DNA from: Corynebacterium aquilae DSM 44791
Lineage (GTDB): Bacteria > Actinomycetota > Actinomycetes > Mycobacteriales > Mycobacteriaceae
Length of the DNA stretch: 64,000 nt
Direction of reading: 5' to 3'
Assembly (NCBI RefSeq): GCF_001941445.1
Contig: NZ_CP009245.1
Coordinates: 2,689,992-2,753,991 of the forward strand
Positions 35,801 through 43,879 of this stretch are shown in pieces; the first letter of the stretch is position 1; each line of letters begins with the position of its first letter. The notes below the pieces were generated by a model, which searched no databases, was not told the DNA's origin, and was given only the letters and a program-made list of their open reading frames with translations. The translations under genes were made by a program, and so were the position numbers.

Positions 35801-36724
35801 CTAGTTGTCGATGAGGCCTTCGACCCAGCCGACGAGCCATTGGCTGGTGGTCTGCCCGGGGATGACGTCGGGGTTGGTGGCGTATTGGGCGTGAATGCCG
35901 GTGTTGTCGGCAATCGCCTGGGCCCGGTCGATGGCATTGGGCACGCCGATGGGCAGGTCGCAGATGTGGTCGTTGGGGGCGCAGATTTCGAAGGTGCGGT
36001 CGCTCAAGCTGCCGAATCCGCCCACGCGCGGGCCGCGCATGGTGGCGCCGGGCAGGGCCAAACCGACCACGGGGTTGAGTGCTTCGAGGGAGACCTCAGC
36101 ACCGACGCCGGGCACGTTGTAGCCGGGGTCTATGCCGACGCCGGGTTCGCGGCGCCCGTCGGCAACCAGGGCCACGCCCTTGACGCGGTCGGCGGGGATC
36201 GGCTGGTCGCTGTTGCCGATGTCGTTGGCGAGGTCACCGATGATGACTGCGCCTTGGGAGAATCCGGTCAGGATGAATTCGGTTTTCGGGCACTGTTCGT
36301 GGGTGGTGATCATTTCACCGCGCACTCTGGAGGTGCCTTCGTCGCGGGACTCGTCGTAGCCCATCTGATCCATGGCTTGGCGGCTTTTGAACTGGGCCGT
36401 GTAGGGCAGGGTCCACACCTTGACCTCATCCGGGGTGTAGCGCTCCTGCAGGGGGCGGGTGACGGTGAGCATGAAGGAGTTGGGGTTGGCCTGCGGGTTG
36501 ATGGGGTCATCGTCCGCGGCGGACTCCCAGGTGCCGGGGGCGGCGATCACTTCGTAGGTGGGGCACCAGTCGGGTTGTTCCGGGGTGGGTGGTGCTTCGG
36601 TGGGGGCGGGTTCGGCGCCGGGTGGTAGTTGTTGATCGTCGCGGGTGGAGACATAGTGTGCGATGCCGCCGATGATGAGCGCGACCACGATGATCGCTGC
36701 GATGACGGTTAGTGCTTTTTTCAT
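35801..36724 (-). CDS. elrF: Cutinase-family envelope lipids regulation factor (Rv3802c-like)
   Basis: This 307-residue alpha/beta hydrolase has a single N-terminal transmembrane anchor (residues 5-24), so the catalytic domain is periplasmic. The catalytic triad candidates are Ser156 in GFSQG, the Asp in CAPNDHICD and the His in GIHAQY, in the order found in cutinase-like serine esterases. Rv3802c shows phospholipase/thioesterase activity, and the corynebacterial ortholog (ElrF) is heat-induced and shifts the balance of mycolates and phospholipids. The ATG at 36724 follows GAGGGG. It lies between mycolate genes as in relatives but is separated from fadD32 by the iron operon. Confidence 0.9.
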   Translation of the reverse strand: MKKALTVIAAIIVVALIIGGIAHYVSTRDDQQLPPGAEPAPTEAPPTPEQPDWCPTYEVIAAPGTWESAADDDPINPQANPNSFMLTVTRPLQERYTPDEVKVWTLPYTAQFKSRQAMDQMGYDESRDEGTSRVRGEMITTHEQCPKTEFILTGFSQGAVIIGDLANDIGNSDQPIPADRVKGVALVADGRREPGVGIDPGYNVPGVGAEVSLEALNPVVGLALPGATMRGPRVGGFGSLSDRTFEICAPNDHICDLPIGVPNAIDRAQAIADNTGIHAQYATNPDVIPGQTTSQWLVGWVEGLIDN

Positions 36725-36850
36725 TGGCTCGCCCCTCTTTGGTCAAAGTTGAGGTCGTAGATGTGTGCGGGTGCACGAATCTAGTCGGTGTTCCTGGCAG
36801 TTTCCTGCACTGGGGCAGGTTGCTGCCTTGGGTGGGGTGTAGTTAGCAGT

Positions 36851-36878
36851 CCACCCCGCGCGGGTGGGCGCGGGGTGG
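36851..36878 (-). terminator. GC-rich stem-loop after DUF732 lipoprotein gene
   Basis: CCACCCCGCGC pairs with GCGCGGGGTGG around a 6-base loop, 25 bases past the stop. There is no U-tract. It may reduce read-through from the highly expressed mycolyltransferase transcript into elrF. Confidence 0.5.
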
Positions 36879-36903
36879 TGCTGGGTGTGGGCGTTATCCG
36901 CTG

Positions 36904-37461
36904 CTAGGAGCAGTACGCTTTTTCTGCCGCTTGGGTGATCAGGTTGGCGGCCTGGTCGGCGGGCAGGGAGGTGTGGTTTTGTTCGACGAGCTGGCCGCCG
37001 AAGCCTTGCACCAGGTAGGACTGGCCGCCTTGCTCCTTGTTCATGCACACGTCTTGTGCCATGCCAATGAGCTGGTTTTCCAGGCCTTCGGTGCTAATAC
37101 CGCCGTCTTGGAGTTGCTTGAGGTAGTCGTTGTCGGCCGTGGTGCGGTCGTTCGGCGCGGACGGGATTTCGCTGATTTCGCGGGTGCTGTCCTGGCCGAA
37201 GGTTGGCGGGGCCGCAACTGGTGCCTCGGTGGCTCCGGGCTGCGCGGAAGCGCTGGCAGCAGCGCTAGTGGAGGAGGCCGCGCTGGTGGAGGCCTTCTCA
37301 CTGGGGCTTGCCGCGTCGCTGGGTTTGAGTGGGGCGACGGTGGTGGGCACGCCTTCGTCTTCGGTGGTGGCGCCGCCACAGCCTGCGAGCAGCAGGCCGA
37401 GGGCGCTGGCACCGGCAACCATGGCCAGCGCGTGGCGGGTGCGTCCGTGTCGGGCTGTCAT
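36904..37461 (-). CDS. DUF732 lipoprotein with Ser/Ala-rich linker
   Basis: This is a 185-residue lipoprotein. The signal peptide ends in the lipobox LLLAGC. A low-complexity Ser/Ala/Thr/Pro stretch of about 60 residues follows, then a C-terminal DUF732 domain with NDYLKQLQDGGIS, two Cys (MAQDVCMN and AYCS) and a helical bundle. DUF732 proteins are common secreted proteins of mycolate-containing bacteria, without known function. I prefer ATG 37461, because the AAAGGGGA site is 6 bases away; the ATG at 37467 abuts that site. It starts 12 bases after the LGFP mycolyltransferase stop and is therefore cotranscribed with it. Confidence 0.82.
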   Translation of the reverse strand: MTARHGRTRHALAMVAGASALGLLLAGCGGATTEDEGVPTTVAPLKPSDAASPSEKASTSAASSTSAAASASAQPGATEAPVAAPPTFGQDSTREISEIPSAPNDRTTADNDYLKQLQDGGISTEGLENQLIGMAQDVCMNKEQGGQSYLVQGFGGQLVEQNHTSLPADQAANLITQAAEKAYCS

Positions 37462-37473
37462 AGACATTCCCCT

Positions 37474-39420
37474 TTACTTTTTGTCGACGATGACAACACC
37501 GTTGATTTGTTTGATGGTGCCGTGCTGGAAGTCGATGGTCAGACCACCCGCGGGGATGGACTTCTCGTCGCTGGTGGGCCAGCCGAGCTCACCTTGCTCC
37601 CAGCCGCGCTTGCCCCATTCGTCGCGGATATCACCGTTGAAGATGAAGTGCGCGCCGGAGGCTGCGGACCAGTAGAAGGTGCCGTTGTCGTAGTTTTGCA
37701 GCACGCCACCGGGGATGGTGATCTCGTTGGAGGTCGGTGCGCCCAGCTTGGAGACGACGGTGTTGATGGCGGTGTACCGCTTGGCGATTTCACCCTTGAC
37801 GATGAACGCGCCCTTGCGCTTGTCGTCATCACCCTTGTCGTTGCGGACGATGTAGCCGCCCTGGAACTGCTGGATGAGGGTGCCGTCCTCGCCCTTGGGC
37901 TCAGAGATCGGGTATCCGAGGATGCCGGTCTCGTAGCCTTCGGTGGCCCACGCATCAACCATGTCCTTCGGGATGGCGTGTGCGCCGGTCTCCGGGGTCC
38001 AGTAGATGGAGCCGTGCTGGAAGTGCACGAAGCGTCCGACGCCGTCCGGGGTCTTCAGCTCGTTGGTGATGGGGAAGCCGAGCCAGGACTCCGGGCCGCC
38101 GATCTCGGAGTAGCGGGCGGCGATACGGCCGATGAGGACGTGGGCGCCGGTTTCTGCAGACCAGAAGGCGCGGCCGGCGGTGAAGTCTTCGGCTTTGCCG
38201 CCGGCGATGTCGTACTCGTTGTTGATGCAGGTGCCGTACTGGCCGCCCTTGGTGACTTCGGCGATCAGGCCGGTCGGGGTGCAGTCGGCGCCGCGGTCGT
38301 TTTTATCCAGGCCGAGGGAGTCGGCGATGTAGGGCCACGCCTGCTCCAACTCGAACTGCCAGTAGGGCCAGTTGTGCACGCCGGTGGGGCGGAACTTCTG
38401 GATGACGTCCACGCCGTCGCGCTTGGCGCGGTCGACGAAGGTTTGGGTGGTCATGCGGGCCATGACCTCCAGGCCGATGCCGGCCATGTTGGACGGGCCG
38501 GTTGCCACGGAGCCGGGCTTGCCGTAGTCGTCGGTGCCGTTACCGGCGGCGACGTAGACGGTCTTGCCCTTGAGTGCAGAGATGCCGAGCTTCGGATCGT
38601 TGTCGATCCACCGCTTGGAGCCGGCCGGGCCCCACATGGCGTCGGCGTCGTATCCGCCGCCGTCCTTCAGGGCGCCGGCGATACCCATCGGCATGCCGAT
38701 GGAGGTGGTGTCCAGGTAGCCGGAGAAGGAACCGACGAATTCGAACAGGTCGGGGCGGTGCTCCGCGAGGTTGATGGCGGCGGTGCCACCCATGGACAAG
38801 CCGACGATGGCGCGCTTGCCGTTGGAGCGGTAGCCGTTGTTCAAAACGGCGGGCAGCTCATTGGTCAAGAAGCTTTCCCACATGTAGTGCTTGCCGTTGT
38901 CGGGGCGCTCCCAGTCGGTGTAGAAGGATGCTTCACCGCCGACGGGCAGGATCACGTTGACGTTGCGGCCGGCGTACTGCTGCTGGATGTTGGTGTGCAG
39001 CGTCCAGCCGTTTTCTTCCTCGTTGGCGCGCAGACCGTCCAGGGCCCACACCTCCGGGAACTTCCTATCCGGGTGGCTGTACCAGTCGCGGGCCAGCAGG
39101 ATCTGCACCTGGATGGGCTTTTCCGGCATGGCGGCGGAACGGATGAACAGGGCCACGCGGTGGCTGTCCAGCCACTCCTGGCGTTCCACGCTCACGCCTT
39201 CCGGCAGGCCTTCGATCTTCGGGAAGTCGGTGCGCACCGGGGTGCGCTCCGGGACGTTGTCGTCCTGCAGGTAGTCGGAGATGTTGGAGGAGCCACCGAA
39301 CAGCGAGCTCTGCGCATCTGCGGGAAGGGTAAGTGCTCCGAGACCCAGTGCGAGGGCGGTGGGGATGGCGCCGAGGGCGATCAGGCGGTTACGCCGCGTG
39401 TTTTTCTGTGCTTTGCGCAT
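37474..39420 (-). CDS. cmt1: Trehalose corynomycolyltransferase with C-terminal LGFP repeats (PS1-like)
   Basis: This 648-residue secreted enzyme transfers mycolates from trehalose monomycolate to arabinogalactan or to a second trehalose monomycolate. A signal peptide (about 1-37) precedes an antigen 85/esterase D domain with Ser209 in GLSMGG and the catalytic His in GVHNWPYW. The C-terminal third has at least four LGFP-type repeats (LGFPITNE, LGYPISEP, LGAPTSNE, LGWPTSDE), which bind the cell wall in PS1-type enzymes. The layout and length match C. glutamicum Cop1/PS1 (about 657 residues). AAGGACG lies 14 bases before ATG 39420. No other gene precedes it on this strand, so it starts a transcript. 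Confidence 0.94.
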   Translation of the reverse strand: MRKAQKNTRRNRLIALGAIPTALALGLGALTLPADAQSSLFGGSSNISDYLQDDNVPERTPVRTDFPKIEGLPEGVSVERQEWLDSHRVALFIRSAAMPEKPIQVQILLARDWYSHPDRKFPEVWALDGLRANEEENGWTLHTNIQQQYAGRNVNVILPVGGEASFYTDWERPDNGKHYMWESFLTNELPAVLNNGYRSNGKRAIVGLSMGGTAAINLAEHRPDLFEFVGSFSGYLDTTSIGMPMGIAGALKDGGGYDADAMWGPAGSKRWIDNDPKLGISALKGKTVYVAAGNGTDDYGKPGSVATGPSNMAGIGLEVMARMTTQTFVDRAKRDGVDVIQKFRPTGVHNWPYWQFELEQAWPYIADSLGLDKNDRGADCTPTGLIAEVTKGGQYGTCINNEYDIAGGKAEDFTAGRAFWSAETGAHVLIGRIAARYSEIGGPESWLGFPITNELKTPDGVGRFVHFQHGSIYWTPETGAHAIPKDMVDAWATEGYETGILGYPISEPKGEDGTLIQQFQGGYIVRNDKGDDDKRKGAFIVKGEIAKRYTAINTVVSKLGAPTSNEITIPGGVLQNYDNGTFYWSAASGAHFIFNGDIRDEWGKRGWEQGELGWPTSDEKSIPAGGLTIDFQHGTIKQINGVVIVDKK

Positions 39421-39787
39421 GATGGTGGTGTACGTCCTTGCGGTGTGTCGTGGGCGTGGAAAAGTCAGCCGGCCGCGCCGTCCGGGGGTTCCCCTCCCCC
39501 GGCAAGCAAGCGCGCCGCGCGTGGAATGTTTACGCTTAGTGACAAGTTGAACCCGTTGTGGGATTCACTGTCGCTAAAGTTTCCTCAAGTTTAAGTTGAA
39601 CTTGAAGGTTTTCGCTAGAGGTTTGCTCGGCGTGTTGCTAGAAAAGCCATCTTTTTTTAAAAAACACGGCATTCTAAAACCCGCCGCAGGCAAAGCCTTA
39701 TACGTGAAACATAGCCACACACGCCCCACGCGTTACAACTGCCTGTTATCAGCTCTTTATTCTTCTTCACACGGATTGGTTTCCACC
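39421..39787. other. Divergent region mycolyltransferase / old yellow enzyme
   Basis: This 367-bp region is AT-richer than average around 39540-39780, as expected for promoters of both flanking genes. The OYE reading frame is open back to 39596, but no ribosome site supports an earlier start. No other gene is visible. Confidence 0.5.
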
Positions 39788-40960
39788 ATGTCGCCACACC
39801 ACCACACCCCACCCCGCGCGGACTACCCACGCGTCAACCAGCCGGCACCCCTTGCAGCAGATTCCGCCCTGCTTCAGCCCCTTAACGTCGGCAGTCTCAC
39901 CCTGTCTAACCGCATCGTTTTCGCCCCACTGACCCGCATGCGCGCCGCCACCGACGGGGTACCCAACGACATGATGGCCACCTACTATGCCCAACGCAGC
40001 GATGTCGGACTCATCGTCACTGAGGGCACCTACCCCTCTCAGGCCGGCATGAAATACGTCCACGGCCCCGGCATTATCAACGGTGCCCAGCAGGCCGGGT
40101 GGAAAAAGGTTGCCGACGCCGTGCACAACCACGGCGGCACGATCGTGATGCAGCTGATGCACGCAGGTTTTTCCACCCACGAAAAAATCACCGGCGAAAA
40201 AGTCATCGCCGCCAGCGCCGTCGACCACGAAGGTTTCCTGCGCGATGCCGAGGGCAACGACGTGCACTACGAAACCCCTGAGCCAGTTGCGGCCGCCGAC
40301 ATCCCCGGCATCGTCGACGAGTTCGTCGCCGCGGCCACCCGCGCCCTTGACGCCGGGCTCGACGGGGTGGAAGTGCACTCCGCCAACGGATACCTGCTGC
40401 ACCAATTCCTCTCCCCGCACACCAACCTGCGGGAAGACAACTACGGCGGCTCCCCCGCCGCGCGCGCCCGCCTTACAGCCGAGGTCACCCGCGCCATCGC
40501 CGACGCCGTCGGCGCCGACAAAGTCGGTATCCGGCTGAGCCCCGGCATCACCATGAGTGGTGTCACCGAAGACGACCCGGAGGATATCTACGCCACCTAC
40601 CAGGCACTCATGAAAACCATCGCCCCACTGAAGCTGGCATATGTCTCCATCCTGCACCGCGACCCCAACGACAAAACCGTGGCCATGATTCGCGACAGCG
40701 CCCAAGCGCACGGCACCGCGGTATTCTTCAACGACTTCTCCTTCGGCCCCACCGCACGCCCCGAAGGCGTCGCCACCAACGTCGCCGCCCGCGCCGAGGA
40801 GCACTACGCCCACGGGGCCGGCGATGCGATCGCGATTGGCCGCATGGTCGGCGCAAACCCCAGCTTCGTGCACAAACTCACCCAGGGCCTAGCACTGAAC
40901 GTGCCCGACCCCACGACCTTCTACACCCACGACGCCGCAGGCTACATCGACTACCCCTAA
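39788..40960 (+). CDS. Old yellow enzyme family FMN oxidoreductase
   Basis: This is a 390-residue TIM-barrel ene-reductase. RIVFAPLTRMRA is the FMN-binding first strand, and the substrate-binding residues lie in MQLMHAG. GLDGVEVHSANGYLLHQF is the family hallmark, and NYGGSPAARAR and AIAIGRM complete the phosphate-binding site. These enzymes reduce alkenes conjugated to carbonyl or nitro groups using NAD(P)H; the physiological substrate is unknown, with alkene stress products likely. Its place between two mycolyltransferase genes, on the opposite strand, is unusual for the cluster. The ATG at 39788 has only a weak upstream ribosome site. A strong terminator follows. Confidence 0.92.
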   Translation: MSPHHHTPPRADYPRVNQPAPLAADSALLQPLNVGSLTLSNRIVFAPLTRMRAATDGVPNDMMATYYAQRSDVGLIVTEGTYPSQAGMKYVHGPGIINGAQQAGWKKVADAVHNHGGTIVMQLMHAGFSTHEKITGEKVIAASAVDHEGFLRDAEGNDVHYETPEPVAAADIPGIVDEFVAAATRALDAGLDGVEVHSANGYLLHQFLSPHTNLREDNYGGSPAARARLTAEVTRAIADAVGADKVGIRLSPGITMSGVTEDDPEDIYATYQALMKTIAPLKLAYVSILHRDPNDKTVAMIRDSAQAHGTAVFFNDFSFGPTARPEGVATNVAARAEEHYAHGAGDAIAIGRMVGANPSFVHKLTQGLALNVPDPTTFYTHDAAGYIDYP

Positions 40961-40982
40961 ACACCTCACCCCAGCGCACGAC

Positions 40983-41029
40983 AAAGCCCGCACCGCGAAG
41001 AAAGATTATTCTTTCGCAGTGCGGGCTTT
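40983..41029. terminator. Bidirectional terminator between OYE and second mycolyltransferase
   Basis: AAAGCCCGCAC pairs with GTGCGGGCTTT, with a further GCGAA/TTCGC pairing inside and an A/T-rich loop. T- and A-runs at both ends suit convergent genes. Confidence 0.88.
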
Positions 41030-41056
41030 GCCCAATGGCTTTATTGTGGCCGGGGT

Positions 41057-42070
41057 TTACCAGGCACCCATCACATCGAGCACGCGGCCCTTGGTGCGGT
41101 GCAGCTGATCAGTCCAGATACCCCAGTTGTGCACACCAGCCGGGATGTAATCCACGGTCGGGTTCAGTCCGGAAGCACGCGCCTTCATCTCCCAGGCGGC
41201 GGTGGAGTTACGGGCCATGTTCTCCAGGGCCCAACCCATCACCCGCGGGCCGAGCGGCAGACCCATATCGGCCGGGGTCCACAAACCGGTGGACGCAGAA
41301 ACGTAAATGTCCTTGCCGCGCAGACCATCCATGTTCCAGAACGGGTCGTTCTCAAAACGGCGGGGGCTCAAAATAGAGGTGTACATCGAGTTGATGTTGA
41401 ACCCGCCGGTATCAATCAGCGCCATGCGCAGCAGGGTCTGCATACCCGGCATGGTGGTGGTCAAGTAGCCGGAGAAGCTCAACACCTGCTGGAACTGCTG
41501 CGGGTGGCGGGCAGCCAAGTTCATCGCGGCAGTACCGCCCATGGACAAACCAGCAATGGAGTTGCGGTTCGGGTTCACCCCGAAGTTAGCCTGCAGGTAG
41601 GCGGGCAGCTCGGAGGTGAGGAAGGTTTCCCAGCGGTACAGCACCGGCGGGCCGGAAAAGGTCGCCGGGGCGTCCCAGTCGGTGTAGAAGGAACCAGCAC
41701 CACCGATCGGCATGATCAGGTTGATGTTGGAATCCGCATAGGTCGCCGGGGCGTCCGCAAACATCGTCCAACCGGTCTGGTTGTCGTCGGCACGCATACC
41801 GTCGAGCAGGTAGAAACCAGCGTCACCGCCACGCCCGGAGGGCTGGATCAGCACCGGGATGCTGCGGTTCATCGCGGGAGACCACACGTCACACCGCTGC
41901 ACCCAGTAGCCGGCGCCATCCCAGTCACAGTGGCCGGTAGCATCCGGGCGCAACCAATCGCGGTTGCCGGCGTGAGCTTCAGGGGCAGCCACGCTCAAAG
42001 CTGTTGCGGCAGCCACCGCGACAGCGGCGGCCTTCATGCCGATGCTGCGCAAGCGCTTTCGAAGGGACAT
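41057..42070 (-). CDS. cmt2: Trehalose corynomycolyltransferase (antigen 85 type)
   Basis: This 337-residue secreted mycolyltransferase has no LGFP repeats. A basic signal peptide with cleavage after AHA (about residue 33) is followed by the antigen 85 fold: DGMRADDNQTGW, GGAGSFYTDW, Ser176 in GLSMGG and the catalytic His in GVHNWGIW. It makes trehalose dimycolate and arabinogalactan mycolates outside the inner membrane. GAGGAG lies 5-6 bases before ATG 42070. It is convergent with the OYE gene; the terminator-containing gap upstream shows that it is not cotranscribed with ubiA. Confidence 0.93.
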   Translation of the reverse strand: MSLRKRLRSIGMKAAAVAVAAATALSVAAPEAHAGNRDWLRPDATGHCDWDGAGYWVQRCDVWSPAMNRSIPVLIQPSGRGGDAGFYLLDGMRADDNQTGWTMFADAPATYADSNINLIMPIGGAGSFYTDWDAPATFSGPPVLYRWETFLTSELPAYLQANFGVNPNRNSIAGLSMGGTAAMNLAARHPQQFQQVLSFSGYLTTTMPGMQTLLRMALIDTGGFNINSMYTSILSPRRFENDPFWNMDGLRGKDIYVSASTGLWTPADMGLPLGPRVMGWALENMARNSTAAWEMKARASGLNPTVDYIPAGVHNWGIWTDQLHRTKGRVLDVMGAW

Positions 42071-42371
42071 TATTCTCCTCAACCGTTGGTGTACAGGCGG
42101 GTCATTAACAACATTTTCGAACAATCCTTTGCGCCGCCGTCAGCGGGGCAGAAGTATCGCACGAACGATGCACCTGCCTGGTACATCTCGCAATGAGACC
42201 GAATCGTTACCGTTTTAAGGTACACGGCCAGCGCACCTTAAGGCACCTTTTTGCCCCACCAGTCCCATCTGACCCATAAAAAACACCCCAGTCGGCCCTG
42301 CCACCGATAAAAAGCGCAAGCACTTTACGGTGGGAAAAAGGGGGCCGACTGGGGCAAATAACCTCTTTGGG
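42071..42371. other. Gap where aftB is found in relatives
   Basis: This 301-bp region holds only the ubiA terminator, the cmt2 promoter region and a few short spurious frames. In C. glutamicum and M. tuberculosis an arabinofuranosyltransferase gene (aftB) occupies this position; no remnant of it is recognisable. Confidence 0.7.
42286..42354 (-). terminator. Two-level stem-loop terminator after ubiA
   Basis: CCCCAGTCGGCCC pairs with its 13-base complement, and an inner CCACCG/CGGTGG stem sits in the loop. On the minus strand it is followed by TGTTTTTTATG, a proper U-tract. Confidence 0.88.
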
Positions 42372-43352
42372 CTAGCCGAAGGCGGGGATGACGTAGACCG
42401 CCATCGCGATACAGGCCAACCACAACAAGGCGAGTGCCTGCAGGGTGCGGTCGGACAAGGCAATCTCGTCCGGGGCGCCGCCCTCACCGCGGTCCACATC
42501 GGCGGCGTAACGCAGGATCGCCACAGTAAAGGGCACCATGGAAATCTGGTACCACACGCCCGCGCCGTCGACGATGGCGGCCTTAGACAGGTTGAAGCCC
42601 CACAGCGCGTAGCTCATCACCACGGCGGTGGCCGACAGGGTCCACACGAAACGCAGGTAGGTAGGCGTGTAGCCCTCCAGGGACTTGCGGATCTTCGCAC
42701 CCGATTCCTGGGCGAGCAGGATTTCCGCATAGCGCTTACCGGAGGCCATAAACAGGGAACCAAAGGCTGCGACCAGTAGGAACCACTGGGACAAGGCGAT
42801 ACCACCGGCGACGCCGCCGGCCATGGTGCGCAGCATGAAACCACTGGACACCAAGGCAATGTCGATCACCGGCTGGTGCTTCCAGCCGAAGCAGTAGCCC
42901 AGCTGCAGGGCAATGTAGATCGCCATCACGATGGCCAGGTTCATGCCGCTGGTGGCCAGCAGGGATACCCCGATGCTGCCAATGATCAGCACCACAGCCA
43001 TGATGTAGGCCAGGTTCACCGGCAGCACGCCGGCGGCGATCGGACGGAATCGTTTGGTGGGGTGCGCCCGGTCGGCCTCAACGTCGCGGGCGTCGTTGAT
43101 CAGGTAGATAGCGGACGCGGCCATGCAGAACACGACGAAGGCGATAGCGACGTCGATCAAGGTGCGGTGGTGGAACAGCACCTCGCCGCCGGCGGCGGCC
43201 GGCGCTGCCAGCACGAGGACGTTTTTGACCCACTGCTTGGGGCGCAGCGCCTTGATCATGGCGTCGCCGAGATTCTTCGGCGGTTTCTTGCCGCTGGCGC
43301 TCGCATCGAGACCCGCTGTGTGGGGTTCGGAGCCTAAAAGTTGCTCGCTCAC
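42372..43352 (-). CDS. ubiA: Decaprenyl-phosphate phosphoribosyltransferase (UbiA family)
   Basis: This 326-residue UbiA-fold membrane enzyme transfers 5-phosphoribose from PRPP to decaprenyl phosphate, the first step towards decaprenylphosphoryl-arabinose, the donor for arabinogalactan. The first Asp-rich site is NDARDVEADRAHP near residue 87, and about nine helices are predicted. The N-terminus is KQWVKN-type, as in Rv3806c. It starts with GTG at 43352, with AGAAGGAA upstream, and overlaps the PAP2 phosphatase gene by four bases, so glfT2, the phosphatase and ubiA form one operon. It is followed by a strong terminator. Confidence 0.94.
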   Translation of the reverse strand: MSEQLLGSEPHTAGLDASASGKKPPKNLGDAMIKALRPKQWVKNVLVLAAPAAAGGEVLFHHRTLIDVAIAFVVFCMAASAIYLINDARDVEADRAHPTKRFRPIAAGVLPVNLAYIMAVVLIIGSIGVSLLATSGMNLAIVMAIYIALQLGYCFGWKHQPVIDIALVSSGFMLRTMAGGVAGGIALSQWFLLVAAFGSLFMASGKRYAEILLAQESGAKIRKSLEGYTPTYLRFVWTLSATAVVMSYALWGFNLSKAAIVDGAGVWYQISMVPFTVAILRYAADVDRGEGGAPDEIALSDRTLQALALLWLACIAMAVYVIPAFG

Positions 43353-43879
43353 GCGAATTCCTTCTCTATCTTTTCGCTTGCCTTAACGACACCGACTGCG
43401 GTGAGGGCACCGAGTGCCGCGCCGCTGGCGACGTCTGTGGGGTAATGAACCCCGAGTACCATACGCGAAGCCATCATCACAGGCACACCGACAACCGGCC
43501 AGGGGGTTCGCAAAATCAGTGCGGTGGCCACCAGTGCGCCCGCCGTGGAGGTGGCGTGGCTGGACGGGAAACTGTGGTTACTGGGGGTGCTCACCCCGAT
43601 GGTCAGCCGCGGGTCGTGGGGGCGGGGCCGGCGCACAATGCGCTTGACGACCACGCTTAACCCGTGGGACACGAAAGCGCTGGCGCCGACGGCTGCCCAG
43701 CCGGCACGACGCTTGCTGTCAAGCAGCATGCCCGCACCCGAAAGCGCGAACCAGCCCAGCGCGTGCTCCCCGAAATGGGACAGCCCGCGCGCCCCCATGA
43801 GGACATAGGGGTTGGTGCCGACGGCTTTTTGCAGGGCGAAAAGCAGGTCGGCTTCTTTGTCGGTGGTGTTAAGAGCCAT
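43349..43879 (-). CDS. PAP2-family phosphatase (decaprenylphosphoryl-5-phosphoribose phosphatase candidate)
   Basis: This is a 176-residue membrane phosphatase of the PAP2 superfamily. The three catalytic motifs are present: KRIVRRPRP, FPSSHAT and SRMVLGVHYPTD, with the nucleophile and acid His in the second and third. Next to ubiA and glfT2, as for Rv3807c, it is the natural candidate to dephosphorylate decaprenylphosphoryl-5-phosphoribose before epimerisation by DprE1/E2. It overlaps glfT2 by 11 bases and ubiA by four, so translation is coupled on both sides. Confidence 0.9.
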   Translation of the reverse strand: MALNTTDKEADLLFALQKAVGTNPYVLMGARGLSHFGEHALGWFALSGAGMLLDSKRRAGWAAVGASAFVSHGLSVVVKRIVRRPRPHDPRLTIGVSTPSNHSFPSSHATSTAGALVATALILRTPWPVVGVPVMMASRMVLGVHYPTDVASGAALGALTAVGVVKASEKIEKEFA

